Of a stretch of DNA of 64,000 nt, positions 8,395 to 17,590 are shown piece after piece. The notes under the pieces are model-generated. The model saw nothing but the letters and a program-made list of their open reading frames with translations, was not told the DNA's origin and searched no databases. A program made the translations under genes and the position numbers. The first letter of the stretch is position 1, and every line of letters starts with the position of its first letter. Location: the NCBI GenBank assembly GCA_023664455.1, contig JAMPFM010000001.1:1-64000 (forward strand), read 5' to 3'. Origin of the DNA: Blautia sp. GTDB lineage: Bacteria; Bacillota; Clostridia; Lachnospirales; Lachnospiraceae.

Positions 8395-9630
8395 CTAAGG
8401 TAATAATATTTTTTGACCATACTTGATGCAATCGGGGTCTGTAATCTTATTTAACTCACATATTTCCTTCACTTTTGAAGCATCACCATATATTTTAATA
8501 CTGATAGTGCACAACGTATCCCCTTTTTCAATTCGATAGTATTCTGCAAAGCTTCTGGCAAAAGCCTGTTCTGCGGGCTGATTTGTACCGCCTTCTTCCT
8601 CGGTAGTCTGTTGGGCTTGCGCGTTTGCGGCATCCGTTTCTTCAGCATTATCTTTTATGACATCCGCTTCTTCGCCGCTCTTTTCCTTAGTATCAGCTTC
8701 TTTGACACTGTCCTTTCCGACATTATTTTCCTCCACACTCGCCACTCCCACGTCAGATTCTTTTTCATCTGTTTCGCTGCTACCGCTGTCTTCGTTCTCG
8801 GCTTTTTCATCCGTTTCGCTGCTGCCGCCGTCTTCGTTCTCGGTCTTTTCGTCCGTTTCTCTGCTGTCGTCGTCTTCGTTCCCGGTCTCTTCCTGTTTTA
8901 GTAATCGATTTTCTTCTTCAAATTTCGCGTCGATATCCTCAAGGCGCAGCAACATATCATCCATAGCGCCGGCGGCATCCTCGTTTTCCATCGCAAAAAA
9001 GACTTCTACTGCCGCCTGATTGAGTTCTGTCAATTTCGTATAGCTATTGGTCGAGTTAATAACAATCGCCGCCAGAATTATAAAAATGGCGGATAGCTGT
9101 ATCAGCATCAGGCGGCTTCCGGCTCTTTCTGAAACGCTTTTATGGGCAGACACCTTTTTTCGATTCTGCATTCCGGCCTGAAACGCTATTTCCCTTTCTG
9201 TCCGATACTGCGTCCTACTTCCCGTCTGTCCTCCATTCCTTCCCTGCTTTTTCTCTTCCGCCTCTGTCAGCTTTCTTTGCTCGACCATGTAACTTTGCAT
9301 TGCCTCGTTACTCTGGTAGAAAATATCATAGCCCGCCAACTCATAAATGCCTCCGTCATCTTTTATGGAAAATACAGGCATGTCCATCACATAGCGGCAT
9401 GAAATCTCATCCAACAGTGTATATTTTTCAAAATAGGAAATTTCTTTTTGCTGTCCTGCACCGTATATGTAGTATTTTTTTTCTTCCGGCTCCCGTTTCC
9501 CATAGAATGAAATATTTTTACAATCCATGACTCCATAGTTTTTCAGATAAGACATAACATAATCTTCTACATAGAGATGGTATTTTTTTTCTTTTTCTCC
9601 TTTGTGAATTAAAATATTGGTTGTTTCCAT
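8395..9630 (-). CDS. LysM-domain membrane protein with acidic repeats
   Basis: About 411 residues. The N-terminal about 160 residues are soluble. A basic patch and one membrane segment (LMLIQLSAIFIILAAIVI) follow near residue 190. A strongly acidic linker has three near-repeats of an about 15-residue unit (NEDxxSxETDEK). The C-terminus is a LysM motif (EYYRIEKGDTLCTISIKIYG to GQKILLP), which binds peptidoglycan. The protein therefore appears to span the membrane and reach the wall. I place the start at ATG 9630 because TGGGGA lies 6 bases upstream; the GTG at 9642 has its ribosome site too close. First gene of a likely three-gene unit with the DUF5711 and CvpA-like proteins. Confidence 0.75.
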   Translation of the reverse strand: METTNILIHKGEKEKKYHLYVEDYVMSYLKNYGVMDCKNISFYGKREPEEKKYYIYGAGQQKEISYFEKYTLLDEISCRYVMDMPVFSIKDDGGIYELAGYDIFYQSNEAMQSYMVEQRKLTEAEEKKQGRNGGQTGSRTQYRTEREIAFQAGMQNRKKVSAHKSVSERAGSRLMLIQLSAIFIILAAIVINSTNSYTKLTELNQAAVEVFFAMENEDAAGAMDDMLLRLEDIDAKFEEENRLLKQEETGNEDDDSRETDEKTENEDGGSSETDEKAENEDSGSSETDEKESDVGVASVEENNVGKDSVKEADTKEKSGEEADVIKDNAEETDAANAQAQQTTEEEGGTNQPAEQAFARSFAEYYRIEKGDTLCTISIKIYGDASKVKEICELNKITDPDCIKYGQKILLP

Positions 9631-9681
9631 CTCATTCCCCACACCTTTCTATGCCTTGCTGCATACGGATATAGCTAATAT

Positions 9682-9709
9682 AGCATAGAAGACATGCAAA
9701 ATTTATCAA
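9682..9709 (-). promoter_or_regulatory. Probable promoter of the LysM gene
   Basis: Minus strand TTGATA (9704-9709), 16-base spacer, TATGCT (9682-9687), about 50 bases upstream of the chosen start. Reasonable but not perfect boxes. Confidence 0.45.
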
Positions 9710-9766
9710 ATCGCGCGTGTCCTGAAAAGCATTCTTCCGCGTTGTCGGGAAATTTCCTATATGATG

Positions 9767-9796
9767 AAAAAGAACATGAAAACTCATGTCCTTTTT
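9767..9796 (-). terminator. Intrinsic terminator after galM
   Basis: Stem of 13 bases (one mismatch) with a four-base loop; the arms end in A5/T5 on both strands, so it can act in both directions. It lies 25 bases past the galM stop. Confidence 0.75.
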
Positions 9797-9821
9797 ATTC
9801 TACTCGCAATATTTCTATTTT

Positions 9822-10859
9822 TTATAAAAACTGATATACCGTTTCTGCTTCATAGTCCCTGCCCGGTCCGAAAATGACAGAGGGAAACTGTGGTTTATGA
9901 ATCGCATCTGGGAAATACTGCGTTTCCAGACACATGCCTGACCTTGGTCTGTAAAGCGCGCCTTCCTTGCCTACGCCTTCATCGATGCAATTCCCAGCAT
10001 AAAACTGCACACCGGGAAGCGTAGAGAAAGCTTTCAGCTTCCGTCCGCTCTTTGGGTCTTCCAGCACGGCAATTTCCCGCAGTGTGCCATCCGCATTGTT
10101 TATTACATAATTGTGGTCGTAGCCAAAAGCTAGTTTCAATTGCCCAAAGTCATCCTCAATATCCCTGCCAATCGGTTTCGGCACCGTAAAATTCATAGGC
10201 GTCCCTGCGACTGGCAGAATTTCTCCTGTCGTAATAGAACCCACCGCTAAGGGCGTATAGTTATCCGCATGAATCGTTAGAATATGATCCTCAATTTTCC
10301 CTGCCTGATGCCCGCTTAAATTGAAATAAGAGTGGTTCGTCATGTTAATCATCGTATCCGCATCGGAAACTGCATGATATTTTATCCTCAGACAGTTATC
10401 TTCTGATAAGCTGACAGTCACGGTGATCTTTTTATTGCCTGGAAATCCCATATTCCCATCAGAATCTTCCAGTGAAAACGTCACACTGTTGTCACCTGTT
10501 TCCACGACGTCCCATATCCGTTTATGATATCCTTCTGTAATATGGCTGTGTAAATTGTTCGGTCCATCATTGACCTCTAATTGATAGGTTTTTCCATGAA
10601 TCTGAAAACTGGCGTTGCCAATACGATTTGCGCTGGGACCGATTGTTGCGCCAAAAAAGCAGCCGTTTTCCTCATAATCTTCCAGCTTATCATACCCCAG
10701 CACTACATCTGCCAGATTACCATCCTTATCTGGCACATACACGTTTTTTACAATCACGCCGTAATTTAGCACCTTGATCTTCATGCCGGCTGCATTTTCC
10801 AGGACGAAAGCATCTATTTCCCTGCCGTCCTTTGTCGTTCCAAAAAATTCCCTGGTCAT
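9822..10859 (-). CDS. galM: Aldose 1-epimerase (galactose mutarotase)
   Basis: Interconverts alpha and beta anomers of galactose, glucose and other aldoses in the cytoplasm. About 345 residues, normal for the family. Hallmarks are the GATIGPSANRIGNA segment early in the protein, the NNLHS histidine region, the catalytic-His motif NHSYFNLSGH and the C-terminal FYAGNCIDEG followed by CLETQYFPDAIH. ATG 10859 is preferred because GGAAGG lies 7 bases upstream; ATG 10865 almost abuts it. Last of the minus-strand run dnaX-ybaB-recR-galM, 27 bases after recR, with a terminator behind it. Confidence 0.9.
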   Translation of the reverse strand: MTREFFGTTKDGREIDAFVLENAAGMKIKVLNYGVIVKNVYVPDKDGNLADVVLGYDKLEDYEENGCFFGATIGPSANRIGNASFQIHGKTYQLEVNDGPNNLHSHITEGYHKRIWDVVETGDNSVTFSLEDSDGNMGFPGNKKITVTVSLSEDNCLRIKYHAVSDADTMINMTNHSYFNLSGHQAGKIEDHILTIHADNYTPLAVGSITTGEILPVAGTPMNFTVPKPIGRDIEDDFGQLKLAFGYDHNYVINNADGTLREIAVLEDPKSGRKLKAFSTLPGVQFYAGNCIDEGVGKEGALYRPRSGMCLETQYFPDAIHKPQFPSVIFGPGRDYEAETVYQFL

Positions 10860-10886
10860 CCCCATACCTTCCTTTCCAAAATGAAT

Positions 10887-11483
10887 TTATAACTCCGTCC
10901 TGCCCTCTAATGCGCGCAGCAAAGTGATTTCGTCTATATATTCCAGATCTCCACCCACCGGTACGCCGCTGGCTATTCTGGTCACTTTCACACCTGTCGG
11001 CTTAATCAGCTTACTGATATACATCGCCGTCGTTTCCCCTTCCAGACTGGAATTGGTGGCAATGATTACTTCTTTTACGTCCGCCTGCAGCCGCTGCATC
11101 AATTCTTTCAGCCTGATATCATTAGGTCCGATTCCCAGCATCGGTGAAATCGCACCATGCAGGACATGATAGACGCCCGTATACTTACCGGTCTTCTCAT
11201 ACGCCGCCAAATCCCTTGCATTTTCCACCACCATAATCGTCTGATGGTCTCTGTTCCCATTTGCGCAGATTGGACAGATATCCTGTTCGGCAAGCGTAAA
11301 ACACTCCTGACAGTAACGCACATGTTCCCTTGCTTCCATCATCGTGACAGCCAGTCTGTCTACGCGTTCTTTCGGCATATTAATCAGGTGAAAAGTTAAC
11401 CGCTGGGCTGATTTTGCACCTATTCCCGGCAACATCGACAATTCTTCAATTAATTTATGAATGTATCCGCCGTATAAGTCCAT
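10887..11483 (-). CDS. recR: Recombination mediator RecR
   Basis: 198 residues, full length. RecR works with RecF/RecO in loading RecA at single-strand gaps. Visible are the N-terminal helix-hairpin-helix (LPGIGAKSAQRLTFHL), a four-Cys zinc finger (CQECFTLAEQDICPIC) and a TOPRIM domain starting IMVVENARDLAAYEKTG, with the conserved YHVLHGAISPMLGIGP segment. Its start overlaps the ybaB stop by one base (TGATG), indicating translational coupling in the conserved dnaX-ybaB-recR order. Confidence 0.97.
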   Translation of the reverse strand: MDLYGGYIHKLIEELSMLPGIGAKSAQRLTFHLINMPKERVDRLAVTMMEAREHVRYCQECFTLAEQDICPICANGNRDHQTIMVVENARDLAAYEKTGKYTGVYHVLHGAISPMLGIGPNDIRLKELMQRLQADVKEVIIATNSSLEGETTAMYISKLIKPTGVKVTRIASGVPVGGDLEYIDEITLLRALEGRTEL

Positions 11484-11830
11484 CAGAAAGGAAAGCCTCC
11501 GCCAAGTCCGCCTGTCATCTTGCTCATAATTTCGGCATTTGCTTCCTCCGCCATACGCAGCGCCTCATTGGCTGCCGCCATGACAAGATCCTCTAACATT
11601 TCTACATCGTCCGGGTCAACTACTTCCTGGGATAATTTCACTTTAGCGACTTCTTTCTTTCCGGTCACCGTCACCTCTACAGCGCCGCCGCCTGCTTTTG
11701 CGGTAAATTCTTTCTCTTCCAGTTCCTTCTGGCTCTCTTCCATCTGCCGCTGCATTCTCTGCGCCTGTTTCATTAAATTGTTCATGTTTCCAGGCATTCC
11801 GCCTCCCGGAAATCCTCCTCGCTTCGCCAT
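11483..11830 (-). CDS. YbaB/EbfC family nucleoid-associated protein
   Basis: 115 residues. A small DNA-binding dimer of the YbaB/EbfC family. It has the glycine/methionine-rich N-terminus ([20 protein letters not shown]), a central helix with [11 protein letters not shown], and the conserved strand region [15 protein letters not shown]. It lies between dnaX (20 bases upstream) and recR (one-base overlap), the usual order in Firmicutes. AGAGG ribosome site before ATG 11830. Confidence 0.95.
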   Translation of the reverse strand: MAKRGGFPGGGMPGNMNNLMKQAQRMQRQMEESQKELEEKEFTAKAGGGAVEVTVTGKKEVAKVKLSQEVVDPDDVEMLEDLVMAAANEALRMAEEANAEIMSKMTGGLGGGFPF

Positions 11831-11850
11831 AATCCTACCTCTTTCTTTTT

Positions 11851-13422
11851 CTATTCTTCTTCTATTGGCATGTGTATAATCTGACTTAAATCCACATAAT
11901 CCTGCTCAAAATCCTGTTCGCTTTGTATGCTCTGCACGGTCACTTCAATTTCTTTGCCGACGATATCCGATATGATTTTCTCTAACAGTTCCTTATGCCC
12001 TTCCTGTTTCAGAAAGTAATCCGAAGCCACGCCATCTTCTACGACTACCATCAGTTTATTGTCACCGCCCAAACTCAAACGCGCATCTTTCAGATACTGT
12101 TTCATCGGCATGGAAGCCTCGCCTACGACGCTCTGCCACTGATTGACAATCTGTTTCACATCTTCTGGAATTGCTTTAGGCAGTGGACGCGATGCAGTCT
12201 GGACATTTTCTCTTTCCGCCGTCCCGCTTAAAACAGCCGCCTGCGGCGCCGCTATTGCAACGCCTTTTTCCAGTTTGTCTTCCACCGCACGGATTCTCTC
12301 AAGCAGGGAATCCGCATCGCTTTCCATACTGGGGCGGCACAATTTAATCAGTGCAATTTCAAGCAGAATCCGCTTTTGTGCAGCATATTTCATCTCGCCC
12401 GAAAGCTCCGAGAAAATACGGATATACCGCATGATGGCTTCCTGATCAACCCTGTCAGCTTCCGCCTTCATCCTTTCTAAATTCTCAGTGGATACATCTA
12501 CAATATCTTCTATCGCATCTGCATCGGAAGTTTTTACAAGTAGCTGATTACGCAGATACCATGTAAAATCCGTGACGAACTGAGTCAGTTCCCTGCCCTG
12601 CATCACGATCTCTTCCAACAGGGAAATACAGCCCGGCACGTCCTTGTCCAACACATGCTGAAACATCCTGCTAAACACTTCGGTATCCACTGCGCCCAAC
12701 ACATCCAGGACTTTATCATATGTGAGCTCCTGCCCGAAATGAAAGGCAATACATTGATCCAGCAGACTCAGGGAATCCCTGAAAGAACCGTCCGCCGTTT
12801 TGGCGATATAGCGGAGCGCCTTATCTTCCACCGCTATCTGTTCCACTTCCATCAGTTCCCTAAGCCTCGTCGTAATGGTCTCAATCGAAATCCTTTTAAA
12901 GTCATACCGCTGGCACCGGGACAAAATCGTAATCGGTATCTTATGGACTTCCGTCGTCGCCAGAACGAAAATAACATAGGACGGCGGTTCCTCCAGCGTT
13001 TTTAACAGTGCATTAAAAGCGCTGAGGGAAAGCATATGGACTTCATCAATAATATATACTTTATAATTTCCTTCCGCCGGTGAATAGGATACTTCTTCTA
13101 CAATTTCCCGGATATTTTCCACGCTATTATTAGACGCCGCGTCAATCTCAATGACATTCATACTGGCGCCGGCTGCGATTGCCTTGCAGGAGCGGCATTC
13201 CCCGCAGGGGCTGCCTTCCACCGGATGCTCGCAATTTACCGCCTTGGCAAAAATTTTGGCCACCGAGGTTTTCCCCGTTCCCCGCGTACCGCAGAAAAGG
13301 TAGGCGTGACCGATACGCTGTGCCTGGATTTGATTCCGTAATGTTGTAACGATATGTTCCTGCCCTTTGACGTCCTCAAAACAGTCGGGACGAAACTTCC
13401 GATAAAGCGCTGTATATGACAT
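11851..13422 (-). CDS. dnaX: DNA polymerase III subunit gamma/tau
   Basis: Clamp-loader ATPase of the replicative polymerase. 523 residues. The N-terminus [20 protein letters not shown] is characteristic. Walker A is GTRGTGKTS (about 45-53), followed by a four-Cys zinc module ([16 protein letters not shown]), the Walker B region YIIDEVHML and sensor 1 ([10 protein letters not shown]). The C-terminal part, after about 370, is the less conserved tau-specific region. The stop is 20 bases from ybaB. The upstream pfk gene ends 44 bases before, with no evident terminator between them. Confidence 0.97.
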   Translation of the reverse strand: MSYTALYRKFRPDCFEDVKGQEHIVTTLRNQIQAQRIGHAYLFCGTRGTGKTSVAKIFAKAVNCEHPVEGSPCGECRSCKAIAAGASMNVIEIDAASNNSVENIREIVEEVSYSPAEGNYKVYIIDEVHMLSLSAFNALLKTLEEPPSYVIFVLATTEVHKIPITILSRCQRYDFKRISIETITTRLRELMEVEQIAVEDKALRYIAKTADGSFRDSLSLLDQCIAFHFGQELTYDKVLDVLGAVDTEVFSRMFQHVLDKDVPGCISLLEEIVMQGRELTQFVTDFTWYLRNQLLVKTSDADAIEDIVDVSTENLERMKAEADRVDQEAIMRYIRIFSELSGEMKYAAQKRILLEIALIKLCRPSMESDADSLLERIRAVEDKLEKGVAIAAPQAAVLSGTAERENVQTASRPLPKAIPEDVKQIVNQWQSVVGEASMPMKQYLKDARLSLGGDNKLMVVVEDGVASDYFLKQEGHKELLEKIISDIVGKEIEVTVQSIQSEQDFEQDYVDLSQIIHMPIEEE

Positions 13423-13466
13423 TCTGTATTAATCCCTACGCCTTTCTATCCGTCTGCGATTTCTGT

Positions 13467-14540
13467 TTAGTCGCCAAAACTGATACCTGTCATTTTCGCT
13501 TCCTGCACAATCGTCGCATCCGGGGATACCATTTTCAGCTTTCCTGCCACTTCTTCTAGCGGAACTTTTACGACTTCCCTGTTCTTATAGCCTACCATGA
13601 AGCCATACTCCCCATTCAGAATGAGTTTACCCGCTTCTGCACCGAGACGTGTTGCAAATACACGGTCATACGGACAAGGGCTGCCGCCGCGCTGTGTGTG
13701 GCCCGGCACTGTTACACGCACATCCTGACCCGTTTTCTGCTGAATCTGGTCTGCGATTTCATAAGAAACGGAAGGATATTGATAATTTTTCATCTTTTCT
13801 TTATATTCTTTCTTGGAAAGCTTCGCGTCTTCTTTAGAAATCGCGCCCTCAGCCACTGCCATAATGGTAAACTGGGAACCGCGCTCATGACGCGCCTCAA
13901 TCGCTTTGATTATCTTATCGATATCGTATGGGATTTCTGGAATCAGGATGATATCCGCACCACCTGCCATTCCTGCGTTTAGAGTCAGCCATCCAACTTT
14001 ATGCCCCATAACTTCCACGATGAAAATACGTCCATGAGACGCCGCCGTCGTATGGATACAGTCGATACAATCCGTTGCGATATCAACCGCACTCTGGAAA
14101 CCAAATGTCATATCCGTGCCCCATAAATCGTTATCAATCGTCTTCGGAAGCGTTACTATATTCAAGCCCTCTTCCCTTAACAGATTAGCAGTCTTATGTG
14201 TTCCGTTACCGCCCAGAATCACGAGACAGTCAAGCTGCAGTTTATAGTAATTCTGCTTCATTGCCTCTACTTTATCCAGCCCGTTCTCATCCGGTTCGCG
14301 CATCAGTTTAAAGGGAGTCCGGGAGCTTCCAAGAATCGTACCGCCTTTTGTCAAAATACCTGAAAAATCCATACCCGTCAACATACGGAAATTCCCGTAA
14401 ATCAATCCCTTATAGCCCTCCAGGAAACCATAGATTTCTACCTTGTCCCCGCTACAGGATAAACATTTTACAACACCGCGCATTGCAGCATTCAATGCCT
14501 GACAATCTCCACCACTGGTTAACATCCCGATTCTTTTCAT
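13467..14540 (-). CDS. 6-phosphofructokinase, mixed-signature (group III-like)
   Basis: Phosphorylates fructose 6-phosphate to the 1,6-bisphosphate in glycolysis. 357 residues. The nucleotide-proximal motif is GGNGTHKTA: Gly sits at the position that is Gly in ATP enzymes and Asp in PPi enzymes. The catalytic loop is PKTIDND, with the Lys typical of PPi-type and group III enzymes instead of the PGTIDND of classical bacterial PfkA. The first glycine loop reads GGDCQALNAAMRG, with Ala where Gly is usual. The phosphoryl donor therefore cannot be assigned from sequence. Excellent ribosome site (AAGGAGG) before ATG 14540 and its own promoter at 14608-14636. Confidence 0.9.
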   Translation of the reverse strand: MKRIGMLTSGGDCQALNAAMRGVVKCLSCSGDKVEIYGFLEGYKGLIYGNFRMLTGMDFSGILTKGGTILGSSRTPFKLMREPDENGLDKVEAMKQNYYKLQLDCLVILGGNGTHKTANLLREEGLNIVTLPKTIDNDLWGTDMTFGFQSAVDIATDCIDCIHTTAASHGRIFIVEVMGHKVGWLTLNAGMAGGADIILIPEIPYDIDKIIKAIEARHERGSQFTIMAVAEGAISKEDAKLSKKEYKEKMKNYQYPSVSYEIADQIQQKTGQDVRVTVPGHTQRGGSPCPYDRVFATRLGAEAGKLILNGEYGFMVGYKNREVVKVPLEEVAGKLKMVSPDATIVQEAKMTGISFGD

Positions 14541-14607
14541 TTTGCTTCCTCCTTAACATATATAATTTCATACCCACCATTGCCTCTATATAAAACATGG
14601 CAATTAA

Positions 14608-14636
14608 ATTATATAATATTTTGGAAACTATCACAA
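14608..14636 (-). promoter_or_regulatory. Promoter of the phosphofructokinase gene
   Basis: Minus strand TTGTGA (14631-14636), 17-base spacer, perfect TATAAT (14608-14613), about 70 bases before the start codon. It lies just past the tRNA terminator, so pfk is transcribed independently of the tRNA. Confidence 0.65.
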
Positions 14637-14660
14637 CTGATTTAATAAATTGTTTTCCAT

Positions 14661-14690
14661 TAAAAAAATACCCTGGAATCCCAGAGTATT
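14661..14690 (-). terminator. Terminator of the tRNA-Ser gene
   Basis: Minus strand stem AATACTCTGG / CCAGGGTATT with a four-base loop, immediately followed by a T7 run; begins 6 bases past the tRNA 3' end. Confidence 0.85.
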
Positions 14691-14695
14691 GAAAA

Positions 14696-14781
14696 CGGAG
14701 ACGGCGGGATTCGAACCCGCGTGCCCCGAAAGGCAAACTGATTTCGAGTCAGCCCCGTTATGACCACTTCGATACGTCTCC
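14696..14781 (-). tRNA. tRNA-Ser (anticodon CGA)
   Basis: 86 bases on the minus strand starting GGAGACG and closing with CGTCTCC. Discriminator base is G, as expected for Ser. The anticodon loop is CTCGAAA, giving anticodon CGA for codon UCG. A long variable arm (GCCTTTCGGGGC region) and the T-loop GGTTCGAATCC are present. The 3' CCA is not encoded and must be added by the cell. Own promoter and terminator, so a single-gene transcript. Confidence 0.96.
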
Positions 14782-14792
14782 ACATGAAACAA

Positions 14793-14821
14793 ATTATAAC
14801 GATTTCGCGGCACTCCGTCAA
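14793..14821 (-). promoter_or_regulatory. Promoter of tRNA-Ser
   Basis: Minus strand TTGACG (14816-14821), 17-base spacer, perfect TATAAT (14793-14798), 11 bases before the mature tRNA 5' end. Confidence 0.88.
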
Positions 14822-15009
14822 CTATTGTTTTTATTTTCTTTGCTAAATTTTTTCAAAAAAATCCTAAACATTGCAACAAAGTTTCTCTCTGTATTCTCTA
14901 ATAAATGTAGGAATGATACGATATCCTAAACAAGCGCTTGCAAAACACTGTCAGCCGGCTGTCATATAGTCAGTTGGCACATACGACATACAACGAAAAG
15001 AGGATAAAC

Positions 15010-15552
15010 ATGATAACGCTAGTCGAAAAAGCAATGAACGGCGACCAGGATGCTTTTCTGGAACTGATGGAGTGCTATCGGGATACGATGCTGCGTATCG
15101 CTTACGGTTATCTTTCGCAGGAAGCGGACATTGCCGATGTAATGCAGGATACGATTCTGGATGCATACGAGCATCTTTCTTCCTTGAAAGAACCCCGTTA
15201 TTTTAAAACATGGCTGATTCGCATCCTGCTCAATAACTGCAACCGTATTTACCGCAGAAACAAAAAATGTGTTCCAATAGAAGAACTATCCGAAAGTCTT
15301 ACAGACGCTATGCAGGATATAGACCTATCTCTTTTAAAATTCAGGGAACTTTTGTCCTTTGTATCGGAAGAAAACCGGATCTGTTTCCAGCTATATTACG
15401 GTGAGGAACTTACAACAAAAGAAATTGCGGATATCCTGCATATCAATGAAAATACGATTCGCAGCCGTATGCATCGAGAAAAAGCCAGACTCAGGACACA
15501 ACTGCAAAAAAGCGGCTACATAACAGCCAATGGAAAGGAAGGCGCCCTATGA
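15010..15552 (+). CDS. ECF-type RNA polymerase sigma factor
   Basis: About 180 residues. Region sigma-2 covers about 10-75 (DAFLELMECYRDTMLRIAYG, then DIADVMQDTILDAYEHL, and FKTWLIRILLNNCNRIYRR). Region sigma-4 covers about 115-165, with a helix-turn-helix (LTTKEIADILHINENTIRS). Sigma-3 is absent, as in extracytoplasmic-function factors. ATG 15010 is chosen because AAAAGAGG lies just before it; the frame is open further up (to 14938) but without a ribosome site. The stop overlaps the next start by 4 bases (ATGA), so it is coupled to the DUF4179 protein, its likely membrane anti-sigma partner. Confidence 0.88.
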   Translation: MITLVEKAMNGDQDAFLELMECYRDTMLRIAYGYLSQEADIADVMQDTILDAYEHLSSLKEPRYFKTWLIRILLNNCNRIYRRNKKCVPIEELSESLTDAMQDIDLSLLKFRELLSFVSEENRICFQLYYGEELTTKEIADILHINENTIRSRMHREKARLRTQLQKSGYITANGKEGAL

Positions 15553-16814
15553 TGAACGAAAACCACAACGATACCGGATTATATGAAATCCTTCATTTTA
15601 CCCCGAAAACCACTCCCAAAATACAGGCAAACATAGACAACGCCTATACACAAATCCAGAATCATACCGTTGTGCAGCGTTCTAGAAAATGCATACGCAC
15701 CGTGTATTATCTAAGCATAGCGGCAACGCTCATCCTGATTCTGGGCTTTATCGGTTTCAGCAATCCCGTACTTGCCGATAAAATTCCTTTTATTGGGAAA
15801 ATTTTTCAGGCCGTCGAAAAAAATGTCGATTATCCGGGCAATTTCAGTGAACATGCTGTACCGATTATTACGCCGGACGTTCCGCCCGTATCCGACTTCG
15901 CAGCCGATGAATATTCCCAGAATACCGGCGACGTTACCAATGGATATTCCCAAAGCGCTGACGGCATTACCAATGGATATTCCCAGAGCGCTGGCGGCAT
16001 TACCATTACCTTATCGGAAGCATCTTATACAGAAATGGCATTATACTTTTCCCTGGAATTATATAGCGAAGAAGGATTTCCCGAAGATTTTAACAGGGTA
16101 CAGAATATGAAAGATTATACCCTGCCTTACGACATGCTTTATATGCAATGCAGCCAGAATTTCGAGTGCTCCGACCCAGACTTGTCCAGTGCAGAAGGAC
16201 TTCTCACGCCCTACTACATTCAGGGCAATTACTCCGACGCACACACATTCCTCGGCATTGTCAGGATTGACTTAGAAACTATAAGGAAAGTTCTGGAAAT
16301 AGATGCCCTGCCCACGGAATTTACTTACTCGTTTACTATCCAGCAGTTCTGGGGCTCGCTGAACGAATATAAAGAAGTGCCACTAACTTTTGACGATACC
16401 GGTGAAACCATCATAATGCAACAGCCGGTGAAAAAATATTACGACGGTCCGTGGAGTTTCAAGATTCCTGTATCATTGTACCAGACGGATACTCAGAGTG
16501 TAGAAATCATGCAGGCCAATGAAGACGGCATCGGCATCTCTACTGTTACAAAAACGCGCTATGAAATCAAGGCGGACATCATTTTACCGGAAAATGTCGA
16601 TCCTGTAGATTATATTATTGCTATTACGGACGCCGATGGAAAAATATTAGATAGCCAGGGCACAATGGCAGAAATTTATTCTGTTTACGGAAGAAATACC
16701 GATACGGTGCATATCTATGTGGTAGACTATTACACCTTCATGGACGAATGCAAAGCTGAAAATGCCTATCTTCTCCCCGAAAAAGCCTTATTCCAGACGA
16801 CTGTGGAATGGTAA
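15549..16814 (+). CDS. DUF4179-type membrane protein, likely anti-sigma factor
   Basis: 421 residues. A cytoplasmic N-terminus of about 55 residues is followed by one membrane segment (VYYLSIAATLILILGFIGF, about 54-72) and then GFSNPVLADKIPFIGKIF, the usual DUF4179 junction. The extracytoplasmic part is strand-rich. Overlapping translation with an ECF sigma gene suggests that the cytoplasmic end holds the sigma factor and the outer domain senses a signal; this is inferred from family and context. A 33-base tandem repeat encoding TNGYSQSADGI-like units lies just outside the membrane (see 15936-16001). Confidence 0.75.
   Translation: MMNENHNDTGLYEILHFTPKTTPKIQANIDNAYTQIQNHTVVQRSRKCIRTVYYLSIAATLILILGFIGFSNPVLADKIPFIGKIFQAVEKNVDYPGNFSEHAVPIITPDVPPVSDFAADEYSQNTGDVTNGYSQSADGITNGYSQSAGGITITLSEASYTEMALYFSLELYSEEGFPEDFNRVQNMKDYTLPYDMLYMQCSQNFECSDPDLSSAEGLLTPYYIQGNYSDAHTFLGIVRIDLETIRKVLEIDALPTEFTYSFTIQQFWGSLNEYKEVPLTFDDTGETIIMQQPVKKYYDGPWSFKIPVSLYQTDTQSVEIMQANEDGIGISTVTKTRYEIKADIILPENVDPVDYIIAITDADGKILDSQGTMAEIYSVYGRNTDTVHIYVVDYYTFMDECKAENAYLLPEKALFQTTVEW
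15936..16001 (+). repeat. 33-base tandem repeat inside the DUF4179 gene
   Basis: Two nearly identical 33-base units starting ACCAATGGATATTCCCA (15936-15968 and 15969-16001), preceded by a degenerate partial copy (15909-15935). It encodes an 11-residue unit (TNGYSQSADGI / TNGYSQSAGGI). Being in frame, copy-number change would alter only linker length. Confidence 0.75.
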
Positions 16815-16969
16815 GCATCGCGCAAAAAACTTTCATCCAGAAAACTTCGTATAAAAGACGCCATTTGCAAAGATACCGGAAATCCATAGTATTTTCCAGA
16901 TATTTATGGTAAACTATTCGCGATAAAAGAAACAAAAGTTTTTCCGACAAACCATCCCTGGAGGCGTCA

Positions 16970-17524
16970 ATGAATCTGGATGAGAAATACATGAGAGAAG
17001 CAATTAAACAGGCAAAGAAAGCCTATGCTCTGGGCGAGGTTCCTATCGGCTGCGTCATCGTCTATGAAGATAAAATTATCGGAAGAGGCTATAACCGGCG
17101 CAATACGGATAGGAATACGCTCGCCCATGCAGAAATTACCGCAATTAAGAAAGCCAGTAAAAAAATGGGGGACTGGCGGCTGGAAGGGTGCACCCTGTAT
17201 GTAACGCTTGAACCGTGTCAGATGTGCGCAGGCGCCATCATACAGGCGCGGATTACCAGAGTCGTCATGGGCAGCATGAATCCCAAAGCCGGCTGCGGCG
17301 GTTCCATCTTAAACATTCTGGAAATGCCGCAGTTTAATCATCAGGCGCTCGTAACACGAGGCGTTCTGGAAGAAACCTGCTCCGCCATGCTGACGGATTT
17401 TTTCAAGGAATTGCGCGTCAAAAATAAAGCGTTAAAAACAGCCGCGCAGAATACATCTGATAATGCGTGCGCTAATGCTGACGTCAATGTAACACGAATG
17501 AGCCCCCCTAATGAGATCCGCTGA
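16970..17524 (+). CDS. tadA: tRNA-specific adenosine deaminase
   Basis: Deaminates A34 to inosine in the anticodon of tRNA-Arg(ACG). 184 residues. The zinc/catalytic site is complete: HAE at 53-55 (proton-shuttling Glu55) and PCQMC at 82-86 supply the His and two Cys ligands; MGDWRLEGCTLYVTLEP is typical TadA. The about 25-residue tail after the core is rich in Asn/Ala/Thr and has no obvious role. Start chosen at ATG 16970 behind CTGGAGG. It lies just upstream of the SRP RNA gene, a common pairing in Firmicutes. Confidence 0.95.
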   Translation: MNLDEKYMREAIKQAKKAYALGEVPIGCVIVYEDKIIGRGYNRRNTDRNTLAHAEITAIKKASKKMGDWRLEGCTLYVTLEPCQMCAGAIIQARITRVVMGSMNPKAGCGGSILNILEMPQFNHQALVTRGVLEETCSAMLTDFFKELRVKNKALKTAAQNTSDNACANADVNVTRMSPPNEIR

Positions 17525-17555
17525 TTCGGTCCGCTAATGCGACCCAGATTCAAAG

Positions 17556-17584
17556 TTGACAAATCCTTCAAAAAACAGTATACT
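17556..17584 (+). promoter_or_regulatory. Promoter of the SRP RNA gene
   Basis: Perfect TTGACA (17556-17561), 17-base spacer, TATACT (17579-17584). Transcription would start near 17591, matching the RNA 5' end predicted from terminal pairing. Confidence 0.85.
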
Positions 17585-17590
17585 GATAGA

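Noticed and set aside
14938..15009. Upstream start for the ECF sigma factor
   Set aside because: No ribosome site there; AAAAGAGG directly before ATG 15010 marks the real start.
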